DNA of 64,000 bases from G965219965 sp965219965 (GCA_965219965.1 OZ244796.1:744001-808000); one strand, 5' to 3'; numbered from the stretch's first letter, positions 8,106 through 17,291 are shown. Notes: generated by a model from the letters alone, not told the origin. Program-made: numbers and translations.

Positions 8106-10529
8106 CTAATGCGCGGTCAAATCATCGCGTTGGGCGGCAATTTGTGCGGCACGTTGGGCATCATAGGCGGCCTCATCCCAGTCAATCGCAACAGGCTGGC
8201 CATCAAGCGCGTGGGTCAAAACCTCATCCATGGTTTTAACTGGCACAATGTTCAACCCTTTTTTGATATTATCTGGCACATCAGCCAAATCTTTGGCATT
8301 TTCAAACGGAATCAGCACCTTTTCAATACCGCCGCGCAAAGCCGCCAGCAATTTTTCCTTTAGCCCGCCAATGGGCAATACCTGCCCGCGCAACGTCACC
8401 TCGCCCGTCATGGCAACATTCTTCCGCACAGGGATAGCCGTCATCAGCGAAATAATCGCCGTGGCCATCGCAATGCCTGCCGATGGGCCATCTTTGGGCG
8501 TTGCCCCTTCTGGCACATGGACGTGAATATCACGTCGGTCAAAAACGGGCGGCTCAACGCCCATATCAGCACTTTTGGAGCGCACATAAGAAGACGCCGC
8601 ATTGATGGATTCCTTCATCACATCGCCGAGCTTACCCGTTGTCGTCATCCGCCCCTTGCCTGGCAGCATCACGCCTTCAATGGTGAGCAATTCGCCGCCC
8701 ACTTCGGTCCATGCCAGACCTGTCACAACACCAATTTGGTTTTCTTCTTCAGCCAGCCCGAAGCGATAACGGCGCACACCGAGAAAAGATTCCAAATTCT
8801 CTGGCGTGACATCAACCTTATCTACTTTTTCGCGCAGGATTTTTGTCACTGATTTACGGCACAAATTAGCCAGCTCGCGTTGCAAATTCCGCACACCCGC
8901 CTCACGCGTATAGGTGCGGATAATTTCGCGCAGCACATCATCGGACAGGCTAAATTCGCCTTCCTTCAACCCATGGTCTTCAATAATGGTCGGTAGCAAA
9001 TGGTGGCGTGCAATTTCAATTTTCTCATCTTCCGTATAGCCTGCAATGCGGATAACTTCCATCCGGTCAAGCAAGGGGCCAGGAATGTTTAGCGTATTGG
9101 CCGTGGTCACAAACATGACATTGGACAAATCATAATCCACTTCTAGATAGTGGTCACTGAAACTATTATTCTGCTCTGGATCCAGCACTTCAAGCATAGC
9201 TGAGGCGGGATCGCCGCGATGATCCATGCCCATTTTGTCAATCTCATCAAGAAGGACAAGCGGGTTTGAGGTTTTCACCTTTTTCATAGATTGGATAATT
9301 TTGCCCGGCATAGAGCCAATATAAGTGCGCCTATGGCCGCGAATTTCGCTTTCATCGCGCACCCCGCCCAGTGACATGCGGGCAAATTCCCGCCCTGTGG
9401 CCTTGGCCAGCGATTTACCAAGCGAAGTTTTACCCACGCCCGGCGGGCCAACCAGACATAAAATCGGACCTTTGAGCCGATTGGTGCGGTTTTGCACAGC
9501 CAGATATTCCAAAATGCGGTCTTTAACTTTTTCCAACCCATAATGGTCGGCATCTAAAACCTTTTCGGCCAAATCAAGGTCTTTCTTCACACGGCTTTTC
9601 TTGCCCCATGGCACAGCCAAAAGCCAGTCAAGATAATTCCGCACAACGGTTGCTTCAGCCGACATAGGACTCATATTACGCAGCTTTTTCAATTCAGCGC
9701 GTGCCTTTTCGCTCGCCTCTTTGGTGAATTTGGTTTTTTCAATTTGTGCTTCCAGCTCGTCTAATTCATTACTACCATCTTCGCCCTCGCCCAATTCCTT
9801 TTGAATGGCTTTGAGCTGTTCATTGAGATAATATTCGCGCTGGGTTTTTTCCATTTGCCGTTTGACACGCCCACGGATTTTCTTTTCCACCTGCAACAGG
9901 CCGACTTCATTTTCCATATAGCCAAGCACTTTTTCCAGCCGTGCGGGTACAGAAACTTGCTCTAGCAATTCCTGCTTTTCATTAATTTTAATATTCAAAT
10001 GCGCCGCAACCGTGTCGGATAATTTAAGCGGGTCGTCAATTTCCTTCACTGAAGCCTGCACTTCCTGCGGAATTTTGCGGTTCAGCTTAACATAATTGTT
10101 AAACCCATTAACAACCGAACGTGCAATGGCGGCCAGTTCGGGGTGCTTTAATCCCTTTTCAACTTGCGCGATAACGCCCGCTTGGAAAAAATTATTATTG
10201 GGCAAATATTCAAGAATAGATGCACGTCTTTGGCCTTCCACCAAAACCTTAACCGTGCCATCGGGCAATTTCAGGAGTTGCAAAATAATACCAATCGTGC
10301 CGAATTCATAAATATCATCTGGCGACGGGTCATCCATATCGCCATCCTTTTGGGCGACAAGCATAATTTGCCTATCATCGGCCATGACTTCTTCCAAAGC
10401 GCGAATGGATTTTTCGCGGCCAACGAAAAGCGGTACAATCATGCCAGGGAAAACGACAATATTGCGTAAAGGCAAAACAGGCAGCACTTCTGGCATGAGT
10501 CTGTTTTCGGTTTTGTCAAATTTTGTCAT
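8106..10529 (-). CDS. lon: ATP-dependent protease Lon
   Basis: Cytoplasmic AAA+ serine protease, 807 residues. The N-terminal LON substrate domain begins LPVLPLRNIVVFPGMIVPLF. The AAA+ module has Walker A GPPGVGKT and Walker B LVLLDEIDKMG. The C-terminal protease domain has the catalytic serine in DGPSAGIAMATA and the catalytic lysine in LPIGGLKEKLLAALRGG. It follows clpX with a 164-base gap, within the conserved tig-clpP-clpX-lon-hup order. Confidence 0.98.
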   Translation of the reverse strand: MTKFDKTENRLMPEVLPVLPLRNIVVFPGMIVPLFVGREKSIRALEEVMADDRQIMLVAQKDGDMDDPSPDDIYEFGTIGIILQLLKLPDGTVKVLVEGQRRASILEYLPNNNFFQAGVIAQVEKGLKHPELAAIARSVVNGFNNYVKLNRKIPQEVQASVKEIDDPLKLSDTVAAHLNIKINEKQELLEQVSVPARLEKVLGYMENEVGLLQVEKKIRGRVKRQMEKTQREYYLNEQLKAIQKELGEGEDGSNELDELEAQIEKTKFTKEASEKARAELKKLRNMSPMSAEATVVRNYLDWLLAVPWGKKSRVKKDLDLAEKVLDADHYGLEKVKDRILEYLAVQNRTNRLKGPILCLVGPPGVGKTSLGKSLAKATGREFARMSLGGVRDESEIRGHRRTYIGSMPGKIIQSMKKVKTSNPLVLLDEIDKMGMDHRGDPASAMLEVLDPEQNNSFSDHYLEVDYDLSNVMFVTTANTLNIPGPLLDRMEVIRIAGYTEDEKIEIARHHLLPTIIEDHGLKEGEFSLSDDVLREIIRTYTREAGVRNLQRELANLCRKSVTKILREKVDKVDVTPENLESFLGVRRYRFGLAEEENQIGVVTGLAWTEVGGELLTIEGVMLPGKGRMTTTGKLGDVMKESINAASSYVRSKSADMGVEPPVFDRRDIHVHVPEGATPKDGPSAGIAMATAIISLMTAIPVRKNVAMTGEVTLRGQVLPIGGLKEKLLAALRGGIEKVLIPFENAKDLADVPDNIKKGLNIVPVKTMDEVLTHALDGQPVAIDWDEAAYDAQRAAQIAAQRDDLTAH

Positions 10530-10693
10530 GTCATCCTCTCATTGGCCACTTTCAGCTCCGCAATTAACGACCGATTCAAACCTTCCCGTCAAACCAGAGG
10601 GCAGAACCTTCATGTGTTGATTTGGGCATGATGGGGATTTTTTTCAAGCCCCAAATGGACAATAAAGGTAAAAAAGCCGTGAAATGAGGCAAA

Positions 10694-11977
10694 TTAGGAG
10701 GCTTTATCAGCCTCTTCGGCCTTGGTTTCGGCATAGATAATCAAAGGCTGTGCTTTGCCCTCCACCACTTCGGGGCTGATAACCACCTCTTCAACCCCTT
10801 CCAAAGCGGGCAGGTCAAACATGGTATCCAACAGCATATTTTCCATCACTGAGCGCAAGCCCCGTGCGCCTGTTTTGCGGTCAATCGCCGCCCGCGCAAT
10901 CGCGGCAAGGGCTTCTTCCTTAAAGGTCAGCTTTGCGCCATCCATTTCAAACAGACGTTGATATTGGCGCACAAGAGCATTCTTTGGCTCGGACAAAATC
11001 CGCACCAAAGTTGCTTCATCCAAATCTTCCAGCGTGGCCACGACGGGCAAACGGCCAACAAATTCTGGAATGAGACCATATTTAAGCAAATCTTCCGGCT
11101 CTAACTCTTTGAGTAATTCACCCGTTTTGCGTGTTTCTTTTTCTGCCACCTTAGCACCAAAGCCGATAGATGTTTCACCGCCGCGCTTGGCAATGATATT
11201 TTCCAATCCAGCAAACGCGCCGCCACAAATAAATAGGATATTGGTTGTATCCACTTGCAAAAATTCCTGTTGCGGATGCTTACGTCCACCCTGTGGCGGC
11301 ACGGAAGCCACTGTGCCTTCCATCAGCTTGAGCAAAGCCTGCTGCACGCCCTCACCCGACACATCACGGGTAATGGACGGATTATCAGCCTTGCGGGTGA
11401 TTTTATCCACCTCATCAATATAGACAATGCCGCGCTGGGCGCGTTCAACATTATAATCGGCCGCTTGCAGTAATTTGAGAATGATATTTTCAACATCTTC
11501 ACCCACATAGCCCGCTTCGGTGAGCGTTGTGGCATCGGCCATGGTGAAAGGCACATCCAAAATCCGCGCCAATGTTTGTGCAAAAAGTGTTTTGCCGCAA
11601 CCCGTCGGGCCAACCAGCAAGATATTTGACTTGGCCAGTTCCACCTCATCATTTTTAGCGGTGTGATTAAGACGCTTATAGTGATTATGCACCGCCACAG
11701 ACAAAACTCGTTTGGCACGTGGCTGACCGATAACATAATCTTCCAGCACGTGGTGGATTTCTTGCGGCGTCGGCACATCATCGCCCGTGCGTAGAGCCGC
11801 GCCTTTGCTTTCCTCGCGGATAATATCCATGCACAATTCCACGCATTCATCGCAGATGAATACGGTCGGCCCAGCAATCAGCTTACGCACCTCATGCTGG
11901 CTTTTGCCGCAAAAGGAGCAATAAAGAGTGCTTTTGGACTCTCCCGCCCCGTTGGAACCGCCTATCTTCTTGCTCAC
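10694..11977 (-). CDS. clpX: ClpX, ATPase subunit of ClpXP
   Basis: Hexameric AAA+ unfoldase that feeds substrates to ClpP, 427 residues. The N-terminal zinc-binding domain has four cysteines (YCSFCGKS and FICDECVELC). Walker A is GPTGCGKT, Walker B IVYIDEVDKI. The pore loop GYVG and the RKH-type loop GGRKHP are present, as is sensor 2 GARGLRSVME. It starts with GTG behind AAAGGAG. It is 154 bases downstream of clpP. Confidence 0.98.
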   Translation of the reverse strand: MSKKIGGSNGAGESKSTLYCSFCGKSQHEVRKLIAGPTVFICDECVELCMDIIREESKGAALRTGDDVPTPQEIHHVLEDYVIGQPRAKRVLSVAVHNHYKRLNHTAKNDEVELAKSNILLVGPTGCGKTLFAQTLARILDVPFTMADATTLTEAGYVGEDVENIILKLLQAADYNVERAQRGIVYIDEVDKITRKADNPSITRDVSGEGVQQALLKLMEGTVASVPPQGGRKHPQQEFLQVDTTNILFICGGAFAGLENIIAKRGGETSIGFGAKVAEKETRKTGELLKELEPEDLLKYGLIPEFVGRLPVVATLEDLDEATLVRILSEPKNALVRQYQRLFEMDGAKLTFKEEALAAIARAAIDRKTGARGLRSVMENMLLDTMFDLPALEGVEEVVISPEVVEGKAQPLIIYAETKAEEADKAS

Positions 11978-12131
11978 GCATATTCTCCTTTGGCACAGTC
12001 ACCTGCCCCGATTGTCTTAATTTTCATGCCCTTATGGCCAGTTTTGAATTCAACGCCCCCATCCGACCATAATTCGCCTGCTCATGGCAAGAGCAAATTT
12101 TGCCCTGTTTTACACCATTTTAAGGCTATGT

Positions 12132-12776
12132 TCAGGATTTCTCTGCCGTTTCATCCTTTTTCGGCATATCGCGCTTGGCCACCACATCATCAATAAGGCC
12201 GAATTTCTGGGCATCTTCAGCCGTCATAAAGGTGTCGCGGTCAAGGGCGGCTTCTATTCTGGCCAATGTCTGGCCTGTATGGGTCACATAAATTTTATTG
12301 AGCCGCGTACGCAAATCCAAAATTTCCTTAGCATGGCGTTCAATATCCGACGCTTGACCAGAAAACCCGCCCGAAGGTTGATGCACCATGACGCGGGCAT
12401 TGGGCAAAGCAAAGCGCATATCTTTCGCACCCGCCGCCAAAAGCAAAGACCCCATGCTGGCCGCTTGGCCAATACATATAGTGGAGACGGGCGAGCAAAT
12501 AAATTGCATTGTGTCATAAATCGCCATGCCTGCCGTGACCACCCCGCCCGGCGAATTAATATACATGGAAATTTCCTTAGTCGGATTATCTGCTTCCAAA
12601 AATAAAAGCTGCGCCGTCACGAGACTGGCGACATTATCTTCAATCGGACCCGTGACAAAAATAATCCGTTCTTTAAGCAAGCGCGAATAAATGTCAAAAG
12701 CCCGTTCACCACGATTGGTTTGCTCAACCACCATGGGGACAAGGGAACTCATATAAGTATCAACCGGATCGGTCAT
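12132..12776 (-). CDS. clpP: ClpP protease subunit
   Basis: Serine peptidase that forms the two-ring degradation chamber, 214 residues. The catalytic serine lies in GQAASMGSLLL, the histidine in ARVMVHQPSGG, and the aspartate in the ALDRDTFM region. The IYINSPGG motif and the N-terminal axial residues are conserved. An AGAGG Shine-Dalgarno precedes the ATG. It lies between tig and clpX in the usual alphaproteobacterial order. Confidence 0.98.
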   Translation of the reverse strand: MTDPVDTYMSSLVPMVVEQTNRGERAFDIYSRLLKERIIFVTGPIEDNVASLVTAQLLFLEADNPTKEISMYINSPGGVVTAGMAIYDTMQFICSPVSTICIGQAASMGSLLLAAGAKDMRFALPNARVMVHQPSGGFSGQASDIERHAKEILDLRTRLNKIYVTHTGQTLARIEAALDRDTFMTAEDAQKFGLIDDVVAKRDMPKKDETAEKS

Positions 12777-12852
12777 TTTCAGCCTCTTTAATCACAAGCG
12801 GGCAATTATGGTGTGATTTGGGCAGAATACCAAGCCCCCTTGTGCCACAAAG

Positions 12853-14370
12853 CTATTTTTTCTTTGTAGCGGGCTTTTTTGCTGGTTTTTTAGCGGTTTT
12901 TGAGGCTGTTTTCTTGGGTGCGGCATTTTTAGCGGCGGGTTTTTTAGCTGTAGGCTTCTTAGCGGCAGGTTTTTTGGCCGCCGTTTTCTTAGGCGCGGCT
13001 TTCTTAGCCGCCGTTTTCTTAGCTGGCTTTTTATCTTCTTCGGCCTGTGCTTTTAGCTCTTCAACCGATACTTTTTTGTCTTTAATATCGACTTTTTCAA
13101 TAATGAAATCCACCACCTTATCTTCAAAAATCGGCGCACGGATTTGTGCCATCGCTTCTGGATTGGAACGGAAATAATCAAAGACTTGCTTTTCTTGCCC
13201 AGGGAATTGTTGCGCCCGTTGCATTAAAGCCTGATTTATTTCTTCTTGTGACACCTCAATATTTTGCTTATTGCCAATTTCAGCCAAGACCAACCCCGTA
13301 CGCACACGCCGTTCGGCAATAGCACGATATTCGGCGCGTAAATCTTTTTCGTTTTCATCCAACGTGTCTATGCTACGATTTTGGCTGGCCAGTTCCTGTT
13401 CAAATTGCTGCCAAATTTGGTTGAATTCCAATTCAATCATTTTATCGGGCAGGTCAAAATCATGTTTTTCCTCTAGCACATCAAGCAATTCTTTTTTGAC
13501 CTGCTCGCGGGTGAATTGCTGATAGTCGCGGCTAATTTGCTCACGCACGGCTTCTTCCAGCTTGGCCAAATTATCCAGCCCCATAGACACGGCAAAAGCG
13601 TCATCTAGCTTGGCCGCTTGTGGTGCGCTGACGGTGTGAATGGTGCAAGTGAAAACCGCCAATTTGCCTGCCAAATCGGCATTATTATAATCGGCGGGGA
13701 ATGGCACTTCAACGTCAAGCGTATCACCAGCTTTAACGCCGACGAGCTTATCTTCAAAGCCTGGAATAAACTGCCCCGACCCTAATTCCAGTTCAAAACC
13801 CTGACCCGACCCACCATCAAAAGCTGTGCCATCAATTTTGCCGAGGAAATCCATTTTCACGCTATCGCCCATTTGGGCTTTGGCGGTTTTTTCGCGTGGG
13901 GTGAATTGTTTGTGCGAAGCGGCGAGCTGCTCCATGGCTTGTTTGACTTCCGCATCCGACACATCGGCCACGCAGCGTTCTAATTTGATTTTAGCAAAAT
14001 CGGTTAACGCAATGGGCGGAATGACATCATAGCTCATGGCGAAAACCAAATCGGCTTCGCCATTCATAATTGGCTCTACCTCGCCATCAAGTTTAATTTC
14101 TGGTTGCAGTGCGGGACGTTCTTCGCGGCTGGTGAGTGCCTTTTGGCTTTCGGTTTTAACCGCCTCTTGCACAATTTCGCTCATCACTTGCGTACCATAG
14201 ACATTTTTCAGATGCGCGGTTGGCACTTTGCCTTTGCGAAAGCCGCGCAATTGCACGGTTTGTTTCAGCTCTGACAATCTGTTATCCAAACGGGATGACA
14301 AATCATCTTTGCTGACGGTGATTTTAATTTCGCGTGACAAGCCTTTTGCGCTGATTTCCTGAATATCCAT
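12853..14370 (-). CDS. tig: Trigger factor with Lys/Ala-rich C-terminal tail
   Basis: Ribosome-associated chaperone and peptidyl-prolyl isomerase. I take the ATG at 14370 (MDIQEISAKGLSREIKITV), which is preceded by GGAAA; the longer frame would need TTG. The ribosome-binding signature GFRKGKVP is in the N-domain. The FKBP-type domain includes MGDSVKMDFLGKIDG. The folded protein ends near residue 446. The last 59 or so residues are an AKK/PAKK-type repeat tail resembling histone H1. Such a tail is absent from E. coli trigger factor. It follows tRNA-Leu directly. Confidence 0.96.
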   Translation of the reverse strand: MDIQEISAKGLSREIKITVSKDDLSSRLDNRLSELKQTVQLRGFRKGKVPTAHLKNVYGTQVMSEIVQEAVKTESQKALTSREERPALQPEIKLDGEVEPIMNGEADLVFAMSYDVIPPIALTDFAKIKLERCVADVSDAEVKQAMEQLAASHKQFTPREKTAKAQMGDSVKMDFLGKIDGTAFDGGSGQGFELELGSGQFIPGFEDKLVGVKAGDTLDVEVPFPADYNNADLAGKLAVFTCTIHTVSAPQAAKLDDAFAVSMGLDNLAKLEEAVREQISRDYQQFTREQVKKELLDVLEEKHDFDLPDKMIELEFNQIWQQFEQELASQNRSIDTLDENEKDLRAEYRAIAERRVRTGLVLAEIGNKQNIEVSQEEINQALMQRAQQFPGQEKQVFDYFRSNPEAMAQIRAPIFEDKVVDFIIEKVDIKDKKVSVEELKAQAEEDKKPAKKTAAKKAAPKKTAAKKPAAKKPTAKKPAAKNAAPKKTASKTAKKPAKKPATKKK

Positions 14371-14410
14371 CTGTTTTTCCGTGTTTCGTGCCAAAATTCT
14401 GCCCCGTTCT

Positions 14411-14495
<85 letters not shown>

Positions 14496-14523
14496 CGAGT
14501 GGGGCAATTCAAACTAAGCGCGG

Positions 14524-14552
14524 GATATAGCAGGCCATCAGCCTTTTGACCA
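14524..14552 (-). promoter_or_regulatory. Probable promoter of tRNA-Leu and possibly tig
   Basis: On the minus strand TGGTCA is followed after 17 bases by TATATC, ending about 28 bases before the tRNA-Leu 5' end. Spacing to the tRNA fits a short leader. Judged by box similarity only. Confidence 0.45.
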
Positions 14553-14701
14553 GAGGAGAATGAAAAAATCTCACCCGCCGCGCTCAAGACATGTCCACTG
14601 TGCGCTCATGGCAACGCACCAGCATAGCACACGCCCCAAATTAAGCTTGAATCCCACCGCCTGATAGGCTTACACTATTGCCATCAGCAAAGGGGGTGAT
14701 T

Positions 14702-14890
14702 GTGAGTACATCTGTTATTGGATATTTCCTCCTTATATTTTTCGTTATCTGGCCGATAATATCCATAATAGCGGTTCGCATAGAGGATTATAGGGTAAGC
14801 AAATTACCACCAAGATCTACGCCCTATACGCCATATGGCTCTGCCGAACAGGAAGCCAAGCAAAAAACCGAGCAGGAAAAAGAGGCATGA
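14702..14890 (+). CDS. Small single-helix membrane protein, hypothetical
   Basis: 62-residue ORF that I do not recognise. A GTG start at 14702 is placed behind a strong AGGGGGTGA Shine-Dalgarno. One hydrophobic helix spans about residues 4-26 (VIGYFLLIFFVIWPIISIIA). A short polar C-terminal tail follows, rich in Pro, then Glu, Gln and Lys (EQEAKQKTEQEKEA). The good ribosome site and the protein-like membrane/tail composition argue it is real. Its stop overlaps the ATG of the next ORF (ATGA). Confidence 0.55.
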   Translation: MSTSVIGYFLLIFFVIWPIISIIAVRIEDYRVSKLPPRSTPYTPYGSAEQEAKQKTEQEKEA

Positions 14891-15150
14891 ACCAAAGCCG
14901 TGGCGCATTTCCTTTCCCCGCCGCACCCTCAATCCGCGTACCTCAACCCGCCCCGCACACTGCACCCCAAATCCGCCCCACACCATGCACCCCTTTAACT
15001 CTACGCACGCCACCTTTTTTAGAGCCACACCCACACACCGCGCCCCCTTTAGCACCGCGTACCGCACCCAAATTTACACCCCCCCCTTTTTTAGAATCGC
15101 CCCCTTCTTCACACCTCCCCAACCTCCAACCCGTCCGCCGTATCACGTGA
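14887..15150 (+). CDS. Proline-rich low-complexity ORF, doubtful
   Basis: 87-residue ORF whose ATG overlaps the previous stop as ATGA. Twenty-five of its 87 residues are proline, and short motifs recur (TPPFLE and TPPPFLE; APHTAP and APRTAP). The DNA is C-rich and poor in G on this strand, with repeated CCTTTTTTAGA-like blocks. It could be a translationally coupled disordered protein, or simply a strand-skewed non-coding tract that happens to be open. I recognise no family. Confidence 0.25.
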   Translation: MNQSRGAFPFPAAPSIRVPQPAPHTAPQIRPTPCTPLTLRTPPFLEPHPHTAPPLAPRTAPKFTPPPFLESPPSSHLPNLQPVRRIT

Positions 15151-15310
15151 TAAAATGCCTAATTTTTAGGCAAACGCCCCTGAAAAAAGCAATTTTTGTC
15201 ATCCATGTGGCATGATTGGGGATAACTGCACAAAAAATTATCTTTTTTTCGCAAATTAGAGCAAAAACCCGCTTTCACCCTCTTCACAAATGCGGTTTCA
15301 AGTGCAAAGT

Positions 15311-15340
15311 TTGACATAGATTATGCATATTGGCTCTATA
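15311..15340 (+). promoter_or_regulatory. Probable glnBA promoter
   Basis: TTGACA at 15311-15316 is followed after 18 bases by TCTATA (15335-15340). The start codon of glnB is 73 bases further on. The intervening leader has two small hairpins: GCC/GGC at 15359-15370 and GGCG/CGCC at 15368-15383. I saw no sigma54-type GG/GC box upstream. From 15151 to this promoter I see only AT-rich non-coding DNA. Confidence 0.55.
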
Positions 15341-15413
15341 TCGCCGCACGGGTGATGAGCCGCGATAGGCGAAGGAAACCGCCAAATGAGGGAACAAATT
15401 AAGAGAGAGTACC

Positions 15414-15752
15414 ATGAAAAAAATTGAAGCCATTATCAAGCCGTTCAAGCTGGACGAGGTCAAAGACGCGCTACAAGAAGCCGGAATGCGGGGCATTACC
15501 GTGATAGAAGCCAAAGGTTTCGGACGGCAAAAGGGGCATACGGAGCTTTATCGCGGGGCGGAATATGTGGTTGATTTCCTGCCCAAAGTGAAGCTGGAAG
15601 TTGTCATTGAAGACGATATGCTGGCTGGGGCGATTGAGGCCATTCAAAAAGCCGCCCATACTGGCCGCATTGGCGACGGCAAAATTTTCGTGTCGGAAGT
15701 TCAAGATGTTATCCGCATCCGCACGGGCGAAACGGGCGAAGAGGCCATTTAA
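15414..15752 (+). CDS. glnB: Nitrogen regulatory protein P-II
   Basis: Trimeric signal protein that reports 2-oxoglutarate, ATP/ADP and, through uridylylation, glutamine status. 112 residues, exact family length. The T-loop has the uridylylation target Tyr51 in ELYRGAEYVVDFLPK. The C-terminal signature TGRIGDGKIFV is present. A GAGAGAG ribosome site precedes the ATG. It lies 41 bases upstream of glnA, the classical alphaproteobacterial glnBA pair, so both should follow nitrogen supply. Confidence 0.97.
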   Translation: MKKIEAIIKPFKLDEVKDALQEAGMRGITVIEAKGFGRQKGHTELYRGAEYVVDFLPKVKLEVVIEDDMLAGAIEAIQKAAHTGRIGDGKIFVSEVQDVIRIRTGETGEEAI

Positions 15753-15793
15753 TCTTACAACAAAAGACAGTTGCTTGACGGGAGAAGTTACAA

Positions 15794-17203
15794 ATGTCCA
15801 ATCCATCACAAATTCTAAAAAAACTTAAAGATGAAGAAATCAATTATGTTGATTTGCGCTTTACCGACCCACGCGGGAAAATGCAGCATCTGACTTTGGA
15901 CTCCTCACTGGTTGATGAGGATTTTTTCGCCGAAGGCACATTATTTGACGGCTCTTCCATTGGCGGGTGGAAATCCATTGACGAGTCCGACATGGTTTTA
16001 ATGCCCGACACAAGCACGGCGAAAATGGATCCGTTTTACGCTCAACCGACCATGACCTTATTCTGCAATATCATAGACCCGCGCACGGGCGAAGGTTATA
16101 ACCGCGACCCGCGCTCTACGGCTTTGCGCGGCGAGGCTTTTGTGAAATCCGAAGGGGTTGGCGATACGGTTTATTTTGGACCAGAAGCGGAGTTTTTTGT
16201 TTTTGACGATGTGCGTTTTTCCAATGAGCCTTACAATACGGGTTTTAGCCTTGATGGTTTGGAACTGCCCGATAATTCTGCCGCCGAATATGAGGCGGGC
16301 AATATGGGGCATCGCCCGCGCACTAAAGGTGGCTATTTCCCCGTTAATCCAGTGGATAGCGGGCAGGATTTGCGCGGCGAAATGCTCACCGTTATGCGCG
16401 AAATTGGGCTGGAAGTTGAAAAGCATCACCATGAAGTTGCCGCCGCGCAGCACGAATTGGGGCTGAAATTTAACACAATGACCAATATCGCCGATGATTT
16501 GCAGCTCTATAAATATGTGGTGCATAATGTCGCCCATGCTTATGGCAAGACGGCAACCTTTATGCCCAAACCTGTGCAAGGTGATAATGGCACGGGCATG
16601 CACTGTCACCAATCTATTTGGAAAAGCGGCAAACCGCTTTTTGCGGGTGGTGAATATGCTGGCCTGTCTGAAATGTGCTTGCATTATATTGGCGGGGTTA
16701 TCAAACACGCCAAAGCTCTTAATGCGCTCACAAACCCATCCACTAATTCTTACAAACGCCTTATTCCGGGTTTTGAAGCGCCTGTGCTTTTGGCTTATTC
16801 GGCCAGCAATCGGTCGGCTTCTTGTCGGATTCCGTTTTCTAATTCGCCAAATGGCAAGCGCGTTGAAGTGCGCTTCCCCGACCCGACGGCTAATCCTTAT
16901 TTAGCCTTTACGGGTATGTTAATGGCGGGCATGGATGGGATTAAAAATAAAATCCATCCGGGCGAAAGCATGGACCAAGATTTATATGAATTGTCACCCG
17001 ACGAGCTAGCCACTGTGCCGCAAGTTTGTGGTTCTTTGCGTGAGGCTTTGGTTGCGTTAGATGCCGACCGTGATTTCCTCAAAGCGGGCGGTGTGATGGA
17101 TGATGACCAAATTGACGGCTATCTTGAGTTGAAATGGGAAGAAGTCTATCGCTTTGAACACGCGCCGCATCCAGTTGAATTTGACATGTATTATTCCGTT
17201 TAG
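15794..17203 (+). CDS. glnA: Glutamine synthetase type I
   Basis: Condenses glutamate and ammonia with ATP to glutamine; forms a dodecamer. 469 residues. Active-site signatures include FGPEAEFFVFDDV, NGTGMHCHQSIWK, the NPSTNSYKRLIPG loop and CRIPFSNSPNGKRVEVRFPD. Tyr398 in DLYELSPDE matches the adenylylation site, so control by GlnE is expected. It is cotranscribed with glnB. Twenty-five bases past the stop there is an ACCGCTTT/AAAGCGGT hairpin without a T-run (17228-17247). Confidence 0.98.
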   Translation: MSNPSQILKKLKDEEINYVDLRFTDPRGKMQHLTLDSSLVDEDFFAEGTLFDGSSIGGWKSIDESDMVLMPDTSTAKMDPFYAQPTMTLFCNIIDPRTGEGYNRDPRSTALRGEAFVKSEGVGDTVYFGPEAEFFVFDDVRFSNEPYNTGFSLDGLELPDNSAAEYEAGNMGHRPRTKGGYFPVNPVDSGQDLRGEMLTVMREIGLEVEKHHHEVAAAQHELGLKFNTMTNIADDLQLYKYVVHNVAHAYGKTATFMPKPVQGDNGTGMHCHQSIWKSGKPLFAGGEYAGLSEMCLHYIGGVIKHAKALNALTNPSTNSYKRLIPGFEAPVLLAYSASNRSASCRIPFSNSPNGKRVEVRFPDPTANPYLAFTGMLMAGMDGIKNKIHPGESMDQDLYELSPDELATVPQVCGSLREALVALDADRDFLKAGGVMDDDQIDGYLELKWEEVYRFEHAPHPVEFDMYYSV

Positions 17204-17227
17204 CACCCTTGGGTTTGGGCTGATTTT

Positions 17228-17247
17228 ACCGCTTTGGAAAAAGCGGT
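17228..17247 (+). repeat. Stem-loop between glnA and parE
   Basis: ACCGCTTT and AAAGCGGT form a perfect 8-bp hairpin with a 4-base loop, 25 bases after the glnA stop. It lacks a following T-run, so it may stabilise the glnBA transcript end or attenuate rather than terminate. Confidence 0.5.
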
Positions 17248-17291
17248 GAATCGTGGCAGGAAATGGCAAGCTCAAACTGAAGGGGTGTCTT

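Noticed and set aside
10600..10660. CTTGAAA and CCCCAT upstream of lon, resembling a heat-shock (sigma32) promoter
   Set aside because: On the minus strand only 5 bases separate the boxes, whereas sigma32 promoters need about 11-16. The GGGG/CCCC pairing suggests a weak hairpin instead.
14943..15146. Glycine-rich ORF on the minus strand opposite the proline-rich ORF
   Set aside because: It is the reverse complement of the same C-rich tract, has no ribosome site, and its composition follows from the DNA bias.
15353..15383. Hammerhead-ribozyme-like core (TGATGA, short stem, GAA) in the glnBA leader
   Set aside because: The essential C3 is G, the base after GAA is G rather than A, and no suitable cleavage-site base or stem I is evident. 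The match is probably chance.
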